Origin: Planctomycetota bacterium
GTDB taxonomy: Bacteria; Planctomycetota; SZUA-567; H5-PLA8; CALKMO01
Reading direction: 5' to 3'
DNA length: 11,709 nt
Assembly: GCA_026417845.1 (NCBI GenBank)
Contig: JAOACM010000089.1
Span: 1-11,709 of the forward strand
In this document: one piece after another, positions 1 to 6,963 of the stretch
Numbering within the stretch: position 1 is the first letter of the stretch
How the letters are laid out: every line of letters starts with the position of its first letter
Position numbers and translations under genes: made by a program
The notes under the pieces: model-generated
Seen by the model: only the letters and a program-made list of their open reading frames with translations
The model's database searches: none
Told to the model about the DNA's origin: nothing

Positions 1-1327
1 CAAGCCCCTGGAGGATGCGCCGGGCCGCCTTCGGATCGCTCCTCAGGCATATCATGCCCTCTCCGGTCCCTCCCACAGGAATTTCCACGATCAACGGATC
101 GCCCTGGGCGTTCGGGTGGCCCAGAAGCTCGCCGCGGAGCGGGATGTCGCCGGGCGCCGCGTTTTTCGGGGCCTGCGGCCTGATGAGTCTGCCCAGGCCG
201 CGTTTCTGGGGAGAACGGAAGCCGTCCTCCCCATGGGGATACAGACCGGCTGCCGGCGACGATACCACCGCCGACTCAAGATGTTCGCCCAGCGTCCACC
301 AGCCCGCGCCGTCTCTCGTCTCCAGCCATTGGCGCGCCGCGGTCGCGTACTCCTTCGCCGTCCGGTCATTTTCCCCGTCCTCGAACACGATCTCGCAGAA
401 CTTCGACGTGTCATGGAAGTCCCGCACGGGGCTGAACCCGTAATCGAACGCACCCTCCTTGCTGCAATCTATGCGGTAAAAATTCCCCCGCCAGCGGTCG
501 CCGTGCCATGGAGGTACGGGCCTGCCGGAGAACGTTTCGCCCAGGGGCACCGCCAGCTCCACCGTGTATCCCCCGGCCGTCCGTCCGGCAGCGGCGGCAG
601 CCTTCGGCGGATTCCAGGAAAGCACGGCGTGTCTGCCGCCACCTGCGTCGCGTACGATCAGCGCGTCGAACAGGACTCCGTCAGGGTTGACCTCGAACTC
701 GAAATAAACGCCGTCTCCGGGCATCTGGCTCAGGAAGAACTCCACGCAATCCTCGCTCCAGATCGGATCGTCCCGCTTCTTCAGCGTGGAGATTATCTCG
801 CCGTCCTCGCATTCCCACGCCACGTATATGAACCTGTCGTCGAACAGCGCCGCGGCTCTGGTGCGTAAGCCCTTCCAGTCCGGCGACGGAGGCTCGGCAG
901 GCGCGAGGTCAACCCAGACGGCATCTTTCCAAGCCGCATCAGCGATGTCACCGTCTATGACTACTGGTCTGGCCGTTCTGCGGCAGCGATAACTCGGGGC
1001 AGCCGCTTGGGCGCCGGGTGCTCCGCAGGTCAGGTCCGGCGGCGCCGCGGGTGCGCTGGCGGCAGCGGCCGCCACGGTCGCCGCCGGAGCTGTCGTAGCG
1101 CCGGGTTCGCCGGTCCGCCGCTCCGCACCGGTCGGACGATCCCGCTCCATCCGCGGCGCTCCGGCCTCCGCCGGCGGCGGACTGCCGCCGCAACCGGCTG
1201 CGACCGCCAGCACCGCAGCGCTTGCCGCCGCCGCGACCGCTGCGCGCGCGGCCACCACCGCAGCCAGGATTCCGGCGCGCCCGCGGCAGCGCCGAACGGC
1301 GCGACAGGCCGGTTCGATGGTACTCAT
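1..1327 (-). CDS. CBM9-like domain lipoprotein, 3' end beyond window
   Basis: This reading frame is open from the ATG at 1325-1327 to the left edge of the window, so 442 residues are visible and the stop lies outside. GGAGGTG about 7 bases upstream of the ATG supports the start. The N-terminus has arginines at residues 9-17, a long Ala/Val hydrophobic run and a lipobox (LAVAAGC, Cys46), so it is probably a lipid-anchored exported protein. An Ala/Pro-rich linker (about 47-118) follows. Residues about 119-315 resemble the family 9-like carbohydrate-binding/beta-sandwich domain, with VVIDGDIADAAW (122-133), FIYVAWECED (166-175) and IWSEDCVEFFLS (189-200). The part after about 320 is not recognised. 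Family members bind sugars or occur as accessory domains of secreted glycan-degrading proteins; the ligand here is unknown. It lies 40 bp after the permease stop and is likely cotranscribed with it. The domain call is fairly firm; the role is inferred. Confidence 0.85.
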   Translation of the reverse strand, partial: MSTIEPACRAVRRCRGRAGILAAVVAARAAVAAAASAAVLAVAAGCGGSPPPAEAGAPRMERDRPTGAERRTGEPGATTAPAATVAAAAASAPAAPPDLTCGAPGAQAAAPSYRCRRTARPVVIDGDIADAAWKDAVWVDLAPAEPPSPDWKGLRTRAAALFDDRFIYVAWECEDGEIISTLKKRDDPIWSEDCVEFFLSQMPGDGVYFEFEVNPDGVLFDALIVRDAGGGRHAVLSWNPPKAAAAAGRTAGGYTVELAVPLGETFSGRPVPPWHGDRWRGNFYRIDCSKEGAFDYGFSPVRDFHDTSKFCEIVFEDGENDRTAKEYATAARQWLETRDGAGWWTLGEHLESAVVSSPAAGLYPHGEDGFRSPQKRGLGRLIRPQAPKNAAPGDIPLRGELLGHPNAQGDPLIVEIPVGGTGEGMICLRSDPKAARRILQGL

Positions 1328-1367
1328 CCCAATCACCTCCCCGGCCGTTCCCTCCTGCAACTTCGTA

Positions 1368-2855
1368 TCAGCCCGTCAGTTCGAACGCGTAGCGCAGCAG
1401 CAGGAGCGCGGCGCAGACCGCCACGAACGGCCTTATCTCACGAAACCTTCCGGCCGCCGCCTTCACGACCACGTGGGATATGAAACCGAAGGCGATCCCG
1501 TCCGTTATCGAGACGGTGAATGCCATCCCCATGATGCACAGGAAGGCCGGGAGGGCCTCGGTCGGATCTTCCCAGTCTATGTCGCGGATGCAGGCCATCA
1601 TAACGGCGCCTATTCCGATAAGTACCGGCGCCAGGCATGGGTAGAGCGACGCCGTGCCGCCGCCGGGAATGGCAAAGCCTACGGGAAGCTGTACGGAAAC
1701 GGGCGCCGCTACCACCGAAAAGACCGGCTGGAAGAACATCGCCGCCAGGAAAAGGACGCCGACGCCGATCGCCGCCAGGCCGGTCCTCGCCCCGGCCGCA
1801 ACTCCGGCAAGGCTCTCGATGTAGCTGGTGATCGTCGAGGTTCCCAGCGCAGCCCCGGCGACGGTGCCGGCTGCGTCGGCCACGAAGGCGCCGCCGATCT
1901 TCCGATCGGAGCCGTCGCCGCCCAGAGAGATGCCGGTCCGCCGGCAGACCCCGGCCAGCGTCCCGACCGTATCGAACATATCGAGAAACAGGAAGGTGGC
2001 CACGGCTATGACCGCCCCTCTGGCAGCCGCGCCGGATTCGAAAAGGCCGGAGAAGTCCAGCCGGAAGGCGGTTGCCGAGAGATCGGGAAGGGCGACCAGG
2101 GATTCCGGAAGGTCAAGTACGCCCAAGGCCAGGCCGGCGATCGCAGAGGCGGCTATCGCCAGCAGAGGGGCCCCGGAAATCCGACGGACCCAGCATGCGC
2201 CGAATGCCAGCAGCCCTATCAGGGCCGTTCCGACGATCTTCCAGGGTATCTTTCCCAGACCCAGACCGACGTAGGTGCCGGGCTTGCCTGTAACTATGCC
2301 GGCGTACTCAAAACCCACCATCGCTATAAGGATGCCTATCCCGACGCCTATCGAACTCTGGATCGCCGGCGGGATGGCGCCGAAGAGGAGGCGCCTGGGG
2401 TCGAATCGCGGCAGGAGATATCCGGCGAGCGATAACGCCAGGAAGATCAGACCCGCGATCAGGTTGGCGGCCAGCGCCTGGCTCCACGTGAACCCCAGGC
2501 CGCCGGTCGCTACGGGGCCGCACACGCACAGCGCGAAGAAAAAGTTGTGGCCCATGGCGGGGGCCAGCGCCACTGGAAGATTGGCCAGTATCCCCATCAG
2601 GAAGCACGCCAGCGCGCTGGCAAGGCATACCGCCGCCAGCACCCCTGCGGCGAACGCCTCCCTCCCGGCCTGCGATGTTCCATCGGGCAGGGTCAGGCTC
2701 ATCACCGCGGGCTGTACGAAGAGGATGTAAGACAGGGTGAGGAAGGTCGCCAGCGCGCCCAGCAACTCGCGCGAAAGCGTGCTCCCGCGCGCGGATATCT
2801 GGAAGGTGGTGTCCAGACGTTTCAGACAGGTACTGCCGTCGTGTCCCCCGGCCAT
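1368..2855 (-). CDS. NCS2-family purine permease (AzgA/PbuG type)
   Basis: A 495-residue polytopic inner-membrane protein of the NCS2 nucleobase:cation symporter family, AzgA subgroup, whose members import adenine, guanine or hypoxanthine. Family landmarks include the N-terminal LGALATFLTLSYILFVQPAV (32-51), the helix-3 segment ALAPAMGHNFFFA (97-109), QSSIGVGIGILIAMVGFEYAGIV (in 166-188), FLDMFDTVGTLAGV (290-303) and ALGTSTITSYIES (336-348). About a dozen hydrophobic segments are present and the length suits the family. The frame is open to an ATG at 2927, but that start lacks a Shine-Dalgarno and adds a non-permease-like tail. The ATG at 2855 has GGAG 4-5 bases upstream and gives the expected short cytoplasmic N-terminus. 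It lies 85 bp after the korB stop and 40 bp before the lipoprotein gene, on the same strand. The helix-3 sequence has MGHN where AzgA proteins usually have MGLN. The exact substrate cannot be told from sequence. Confidence 0.9.
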   Translation of the reverse strand: MAGGHDGSTCLKRLDTTFQISARGSTLSRELLGALATFLTLSYILFVQPAVMSLTLPDGTSQAGREAFAAGVLAAVCLASALACFLMGILANLPVALAPAMGHNFFFALCVCGPVATGGLGFTWSQALAANLIAGLIFLALSLAGYLLPRFDPRRLLFGAIPPAIQSSIGVGIGILIAMVGFEYAGIVTGKPGTYVGLGLGKIPWKIVGTALIGLLAFGACWVRRISGAPLLAIAASAIAGLALGVLDLPESLVALPDLSATAFRLDFSGLFESGAAARGAVIAVATFLFLDMFDTVGTLAGVCRRTGISLGGDGSDRKIGGAFVADAAGTVAGAALGTSTITSYIESLAGVAAGARTGLAAIGVGVLFLAAMFFQPVFSVVAAPVSVQLPVGFAIPGGGTASLYPCLAPVLIGIGAVMMACIRDIDWEDPTEALPAFLCIMGMAFTVSITDGIAFGFISHVVVKAAAGRFREIRPFVAVCAALLLLRYAFELTG

Positions 2856-2940
2856 ATTGCTCCGCCCCCCATCCCCCTCCGCATGAACTGTCGCGCCGCA
2901 GCCCGGATGGCAGGCGCTCCGGAGCATGCGACGGACGCGG

Positions 2941-4038
2941 TCACTTGAACGTCTGCATGATCTCGTCCAGGACCTCCCTCCCGGGCCTCGTCTTTCCGGG
3001 CGGGAGGTTGGCGAGCGGTTCCTCGACGAGGTTAAGCATCCTGTTCATATCGAGGCGGTTGGGCTCGTAGTAGAGCAGGCCGGTCAGCAGCCTGCCATCC
3101 CGCGCGGCCGCCGCGATGCGTTCCAGCGCCCTGGCGCGATCGCCGGGGTCGTATCCCTCCTCCAGCGGGTCGAGGCGGAAGAACGAGCCGTCCGCCAGGT
3201 GCAGCTCGCGTGGCGTCCCGTCCCGGCCGTCCCGCCGGGCGCGGTCCGGTTCCTTCGCCGCGACTTCCGCCGGAACGAATTCGATCCGGTGGACCGGACA
3301 TGCCGCCTCCCGTATACGCTTGTAGCTCTTCGTCGAACCTTCGTGATCGTTGAACGTGACGCATGGGCTGAGCACATGCACGAAGGCCATCCCGTTGTGG
3401 GCTATGGCTCCTTTCAGAAGCGCCAGGAGCTGGACGGGATCGCCGGAAAACGACCGGGCCACGTAGGGACAGCCGAGGAGTATGGCGAGCGAGCAGCAGT
3501 CAACGGGCTCCTGATCGTTGATCGAACCATCCTTCAGGGTCGAGCCTATATCGGCCGTAGGCGAAAACTGGCCCTTCGTCAGCGAGTAGACGCCGTTGTC
3601 TTCCATCACATAGATCATGCGGACGTTGCGCCGGATCAGATGGATGAACTGGCCGATCCCTATAGCTGCCGTATCGCCGTCGCCACTTATGCCTATCGGT
3701 AGAAGCTCCCTGTTGGCGGCCGCGATACCAGTGGCCAGGCCCGGCATGCGGCCGTGGATGCCGTTAAACCCATGGGCGCGGCCAGCAAAGAACGAGGGGG
3801 TCCGGCTCGAGCAACCGATCCCGCTTATCTTCACGATCCTGTACGGCTCGACGGACATCTCCCACAGAGCGCGCACGATCTGTTTCGTGGCTATCTCGTG
3901 ACCGCAACCGGGGCACAGGGTGGATTTCTCGCCCTCGTAGTCTCTTGCGGTCAGCCCCAGACGGTTGACGGGATCGCCGCCTCCGGCCTGCCGGCCTTTT
4001 CCAGTCCCGGCGACATTGCCCGATACAATCTTCGCCAT
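2941..4038 (-). CDS. korB: 2-oxoacid:ferredoxin oxidoreductase, beta subunit
   Basis: The 365-residue catalytic TPP-binding subunit of a two-subunit (KorAB-type) 2-oxoacid:ferredoxin oxidoreductase. With KorA it converts 2-oxoglutarate or a related 2-oxoacid plus CoA to acyl-CoA and CO2, reducing ferredoxin in the cytoplasm, or runs in reverse. Visible hallmarks: CPGCGH (42-47), GIGCSS (74-79) and SPCVTFN (225-230), which supply the four cysteines (42, 45, 76, 226) expected to hold the proximal [4Fe-4S] cluster in this subclass; and GDGDTA (119-124) followed by MEDNGVYSLTKGQFSPT (145-161), the TPP/Mg2+ motif with Asn148. The ATG at 4038 has GGAGG 6 bases upstream and is preferred to the in-frame ATG at 4086, which would add an Arg-rich tail. 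The roughly 60-residue C-terminal extension after about 300 is of ordinary kind for the family. korA lies upstream, separated by the inserted element. The family is certain; 2-oxoglutarate specificity is inferred. Confidence 0.93.
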   Translation of the reverse strand: MAKIVSGNVAGTGKGRQAGGGDPVNRLGLTARDYEGEKSTLCPGCGHEIATKQIVRALWEMSVEPYRIVKISGIGCSSRTPSFFAGRAHGFNGIHGRMPGLATGIAAANRELLPIGISGDGDTAAIGIGQFIHLIRRNVRMIYVMEDNGVYSLTKGQFSPTADIGSTLKDGSINDQEPVDCCSLAILLGCPYVARSFSGDPVQLLALLKGAIAHNGMAFVHVLSPCVTFNDHEGSTKSYKRIREAACPVHRIEFVPAEVAAKEPDRARRDGRDGTPRELHLADGSFFRLDPLEEGYDPGDRARALERIAAAARDGRLLTGLLYYEPNRLDMNRMLNLVEEPLANLPPGKTRPGREVLDEIMQTFK

Positions 4039-4098
4039 GATCGCCTCCTCCCCGGCGCGCCGCCGCGACCTCCGCCGCCGGCGCACCGTACGCCAGGC

Positions 4099-4106
4099 GT
4101 TCCGTT
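4099..4106. repeat. Target site duplication, left copy
   Basis: GTTCCGTT directly abuts the outermost base of the element's left inverted repeat and is repeated exactly at the other end. Confidence 0.85.
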
Positions 4107-4239
4107 GTAATTGTTTACCGTGCCCACATGTAAAGTTGAAGCCGGTCGGAGCGAACCCGTTCGTATCGTAGTAACGTCATTGTGGCAACATTCAGGTACG
4201 CTACTACAATGGCGCCGCCCGGACGCGGCAAACAATTAC
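4107..4239. mobile_element. 133-bp miniature inverted-repeat transposable element
   Basis: The element begins GTAATTGTTTACCGTGCCC (4107-4125), and its right end, read on the other strand from 4239, is GTAATTGTTTGCCGCGTCC. The two ends agree at 16 of 19 positions and the outer 10 are identical. It is flanked by the perfect direct repeat GTTCCGTT at 4099-4106 and 4240-4247. It contains no plausible gene and is far too short for a transposase, so it is a non-autonomous element moved in trans. Ends starting GTAA together with an 8-bp target duplication are the hallmark of the IS66 family, so an IS66-type transposase is the likely mobiliser (inference). It sits immediately next to the korA stop codon: the last base of TGA belongs to the duplicated target, so korA is left intact. 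A related end occurs at 11651. Confidence 0.85.
4168..4207. repeat. Internal inverted repeat in the miniature element
   Basis: GTAGTAACGT (4168-4177) is complementary to ACGCTACTAC (4198-4207) at 9 of 10 positions, with a 20-base loop. It lies inside the inserted element and would form a hairpin in the korA-korB transcript. No uridine run follows on either strand, so it is not a standard intrinsic terminator. Confidence 0.5.
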
Positions 4240-4247
4240 GTTCCGTT
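4240..4247. repeat. Target site duplication, right copy
   Basis: GTTCCGTT abuts the right inverted repeat. Its final base is the third base of the korA stop codon on the minus strand, so the insertion duplicated the target without altering the KorA product. Confidence 0.85.
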
Positions 4248-6094
4248 CATGTCCGCTCTCCTTCCTGTGCCAGTATCTGCTCGACTATCGTCCGCGCGTC
4301 TATGGCTATACCCGTGTAATGCAGCACCGGGCGCAGGACAGCGGAAGCGCCGGGGAAATGCATCCGCAGGAGCGCCGCCATCTGCCCGCTCCTGTTCTGA
4401 TCTACCACGTACGCCCCTGGAAATTCGAGCAGGAACCGCTCCACATCATCGGAGAACGGATAGCCGCGTATCAGCATATACGCGGTTTCGATCCCATGCC
4501 TCTCCCGCAGCCTGTCGCGGGCCTCCTCAACCGCCGGCCGGCTGGATCCGTATGCGACGATCGCCGCCGTGGCCCCCGCCGGCCGCTCGATGATCGGGGG
4601 CGGGACCAGGTGCCGGGCGGTCTCGAATTTGCGCGCTATCCTGTCCAGCATCGCCCTGTATTCGGCAGCCCTCTCCGTGTATTGCGCCTTCTCGTTGTGG
4701 CTGGTGCCGCGGGTCATGTAGGCCGCCAGAGGATGCCTGGTGCCGGGCAGGGTCCGGAAGGGGATGCCGTCCCCGTCCACGTCTCTGTAACGGTCGAACG
4801 TCTTCATTTTTTCGAGGTCGCGTTCCGTAAGCACCTTGCCGCGATCCATGGGCTTTTCCGGATACGCGAACGGTCCGGATATCCAGGGGTTCATGCCAAG
4901 GTCCAGGTCGAGCATCACGAAGACCGGCGTCTGGATCCTCTCCGCGATGTCGAAGGCCTGAACGGAGAAATCGAAGCATTCGGCCATGTTCGAGGGGATC
5001 AGTATCGGATGGCGGGTATCGCCGTGGGAGAGAGTGGCGAGCTTGAGCAGGTCCTGCTGACTGGTTCGCGTAGGCAGCCCGGTGCTGGGCCCGGCCCTCT
5101 GCACGTCGAATATGACCGCAGGTATCTCAGTATAGAAGCCCAGCCCCGCGCCTTCGGCCATCAGCGATACGCCTGGTCCTGAGGTGGCCGTCATGGCGCG
5201 CGCCCCGGCCCACCCGGCGCCCAGCACGATGGCCAGCGCCGCGAGTTCGTCCTCAGCCTGTATGAGCGCGCAGGTCAGTTTGCCGGTCCTCGCGTCCGAG
5301 CGGTACTTCCGGGCGTACTCGATGAACCGCTCGCATATCGAGGATGCCGGGGTTATGGGATACCAGGCCATTAGCGTGCAGCCGGCAAAGATGCACCCCA
5401 GCGCGCAGGCCGTGTTGCCGTCTATCAGAATCATGCCGCGCGTCAGGTCCCTCCGCTCGACGTACAGGCGGTCCCTCTTCTCCAGATGAGCGGCGGCGTA
5501 ATCCATGCCGGCCCGGATCGCGGCGGAGTTCAGCTCTATAGCCTTCACCCTCCCCTCGAACTGCAGCCTCACCGCTTTATCGCACGCGGCCTGTTCGATA
5601 CCGAGCAGCCTGGCCACTACCCCGACGCTTACGCAGTTGACCACGAACCGCCTCAGCTTCGTGTCCGGACACGCTTCAGCCGCCAGTTTCGCGAACGGTA
5701 CCGGATAGAACACCAGGTCGTCCCGCCTGTCGCGCAGGCCCATCGGTTCGTCGTATATGACGCAGGATCCTGGTTTCATCGGCGCAAGATCGTCCATCGC
5801 GGTGGCCGGATTCATCGCCAGCAGCAGATCGAATTCCTTTACCGATTCGCGCGCGAAGTAGAAACGTTCGCTAAGACGGATCGTGAACCACGTCGGCATC
5901 CCGTAGATGTTCGACGGGAACAGGTTCTTGCCGCTGACGGGGATCCCCATCTCGAAAATAGCACGCATGAGGATGGAGTTCGATGACTGGCTGCCCGTGC
6001 CGTTTACGGTCGCCACCTGGATGCTGAAGTTGTTGACGAGCTTTTCGGCTGAGCGGGTCTTCCCGCCTTCCACGGCCTGTCCGATGCCGGACAT
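4247..6094 (-). CDS. korA: 2-oxoacid:ferredoxin oxidoreductase, fused gamma/alpha subunit
   Basis: A 615-residue subunit that pairs with KorB. Residues about 20-200 form the gamma domain, which binds CoA in the family; residues about 220-460 are the alpha pyrimidine-binding domain with YPITPAS (245-251), TATSGPG (302-308), GPSTGLPTRTSQQDLL (335-350) and SHGD (356-359); about 500-600 is the C-terminal alpha region. The fused gamma-alpha layout and length fit KorA-type enzymes. Where many gamma domains have a GxGGxG loop, this one has NGTGSQSSN (31-39) followed by GKNLFPSNIYGMPTWFTIR (55-73), which marks a recognisable subgroup rather than damage. The ATG at 6094 has GGAGG 8 bases upstream; the in-frame ATG at 6187 has no such site. 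It is the first gene of the minus-strand unit. The exact 2-oxoacid cannot be fixed from sequence; 2-oxoglutarate is the usual assignment for this layout, but pyruvate or branched 2-oxoacids are possible. Confidence 0.92.
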   Translation of the reverse strand: MSGIGQAVEGGKTRSAEKLVNNFSIQVATVNGTGSQSSNSILMRAIFEMGIPVSGKNLFPSNIYGMPTWFTIRLSERFYFARESVKEFDLLLAMNPATAMDDLAPMKPGSCVIYDEPMGLRDRRDDLVFYPVPFAKLAAEACPDTKLRRFVVNCVSVGVVARLLGIEQAACDKAVRLQFEGRVKAIELNSAAIRAGMDYAAAHLEKRDRLYVERRDLTRGMILIDGNTACALGCIFAGCTLMAWYPITPASSICERFIEYARKYRSDARTGKLTCALIQAEDELAALAIVLGAGWAGARAMTATSGPGVSLMAEGAGLGFYTEIPAVIFDVQRAGPSTGLPTRTSQQDLLKLATLSHGDTRHPILIPSNMAECFDFSVQAFDIAERIQTPVFVMLDLDLGMNPWISGPFAYPEKPMDRGKVLTERDLEKMKTFDRYRDVDGDGIPFRTLPGTRHPLAAYMTRGTSHNEKAQYTERAAEYRAMLDRIARKFETARHLVPPPIIERPAGATAAIVAYGSSRPAVEEARDRLRERHGIETAYMLIRGYPFSDDVERFLLEFPGAYVVDQNRSGQMAALLRMHFPGASAVLRPVLHYTGIAIDARTIVEQILAQEGERT

Positions 6095-6666
6095 AGAGCC
6101 TTCCTCCGCAACTGCCAGGCTGCCCGCAGGTCCCCTCCCAATGCCGGCGCCACAGAGATATTGTGCGCGGCCGGGGCGTCTCCACAAGCGGAATATGGCC
6201 GATGGAGAATGCGTGACCGGATTGCGCTGCCACTGCGGCGGCGTACGGGTAGCGCTAGGCTTCCAGAATCCGGCGCTGATCGCATCCCCGCCTCCCGTCC
6301 CCCTGCCAACGGGGGTGAGGAACGGCAGAATGGCCCAAGGATGCTACCGCAGGCCGCTTGGATGTTATCCGGCTGTCATTTGACTGAAACCAGCCGGGTA
6401 TCACACTTCGGTTACGCATCCACAGACGGGCTGACGGGGCACATACCCGCGGCAAAGACCGGATGCATCCATCGAATGTCCTGGGTGTACGGCCGTAACT
6501 GGAAGGCTCTGGAGCGGCCCGCGGAATGGCGCGACCGAGGCGCATATCAGATCCGCGCCCTTAGAACAGGGCGGGCAACTGCAGAGCAGGGCTCTTGCCT
6601 CCGCACATCCCGAACTCCGTAGTTGCGGCCACACACCCCCCGACCGCCCCGCCATCGCATGTACGA

Positions 6667-6695
6667 TTGACCTGATCTCCAGTCCACTCTAGACT
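6667..6695 (+). promoter_or_regulatory. Candidate sigma70-type promoter for the isomerase gene
   Basis: TTGACC (6667-6672) is followed after exactly 17 bases by TAGACT (6690-6695), matching the consensus at 5 of 6 and 4 of 6 positions. It faces the isomerase gene. Transcription would start near 6702 and give a leader of about 260 bases. Such a match can occur by chance, so this is only a candidate. Confidence 0.4.
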
Positions 6696-6786
6696 TACAC
6701 TCCGCAATGGGACGGCAGCGCCATGGCGCGCACCGCTTTCCCGCTGTCTCATCCGGATTTCCAAAAGGGCGGAGGTGGCCCACTGT

Positions 6787-6803
6787 CCGGCGGTAACCGC
6801 CGG
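6787..6803 (+). repeat. Perfect leader hairpin
   Basis: CCGGCGG (6787-6793) and CCGCCGG (6797-6803) are perfectly complementary around a TAA loop. It lies in the predicted 5' leader of the isomerase transcript. No T-run follows, so there is no case for an intrinsic terminator. Confidence 0.45.
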
Positions 6804-6866
6804 TTCCGTGCGACATACATTTCGGGGAGGCGCAAAAGCGAGACCGGAGACTACGGGGGGGGAATG

Positions 6867-6876
6867 GTTCGCGAAC
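6867..6876. promoter_or_regulatory. 10-bp perfect palindrome, possible operator
   Basis: GTTCGCGAAC reads identically on both strands and stands about 90 bases before the isomerase start in otherwise purine-rich sequence. It could be a binding site for a dimeric regulator, but no regulator gene is nearby and a palindrome this short in GC-rich DNA may be chance. Confidence 0.25.
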
Positions 6877-6920
6877 GGAGGCAGACGGCATAGAGGATGC
6901 GGGGAGGAAAGAAGGGGGGA

Positions 6921-6935
6921 CGTGTCGGGGACACG
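6921..6935 (+). repeat. Short hairpin upstream of the isomerase ribosome binding site
   Basis: CGTGTC (6921-6926) pairs perfectly with GACACG (6930-6935) around a GGG loop. It ends 28 bases before the ATG at 6964 and just upstream of the GGAGGG ribosome binding site, so it could affect access of ribosomes. This is inferred from position only. Confidence 0.35.
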
Positions 6936-6963
6936 GCGAAAGGGGAGACAGGAGGGAAAAAAC

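Larger units (their letters stand above)
4039..4246 (-). other. korA-korB intergenic spacer enlarged by an insertion
   Basis: The spacer is 208 bp, but 141 bp of it is the inserted element plus one copy of its target duplication. Removing those leaves a 67-bp korA-korB gap, normal within an operon. The remaining native sequence holds the korB Shine-Dalgarno and a short GC-rich stretch. No promoter of its own for korB was recognised. Confidence 0.6.
6095..6963. other. Long divergent intergenic region, no gene recognised
   Basis: 869 bp separate the divergent korA and isomerase genes. The open frames here show no recognisable domain, lack good ribosome binding sites and have low-complexity Arg/Ser/Pro translations typical of chance frames in GC-rich DNA. 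What can be seen is a sigma70-like promoter near 6667-6695, a perfect palindrome at 6867-6876, two hairpins (6787-6803 and 6921-6935) and a purine-rich stretch from about 6840 to the isomerase start. No convincing korA promoter was found on the minus strand. Confidence 0.5.

Noticed and set aside
116..868. 250-codon plus-strand open frame
   Set aside because: It is antisense to the CBM9-like lipoprotein, which has a lipobox, a good ribosome binding site and family motifs.
1317..2435. 372-codon plus-strand open frame
   Set aside because: It is antisense to the permease, whose family motifs are clear; its translation is low-complexity Arg/Gly/Asp-rich with no domain.
2856..2927. Upstream ATG giving a 519-residue permease
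   Set aside because: It lacks a Shine-Dalgarno and adds a Cys/Gly-rich tail unlike NCS2 permeases; the ATG at 2855 is better supported.
4319..5182. 287-codon plus-strand open frame
   Set aside because: It is the antisense shadow of korA, which has unambiguous catalytic motifs on the other strand.
6358..6400. Possible korA promoter (GATAAC on the minus strand) or plus-strand TTGACT box
   Set aside because: No partner box at acceptable spacing was found for either.
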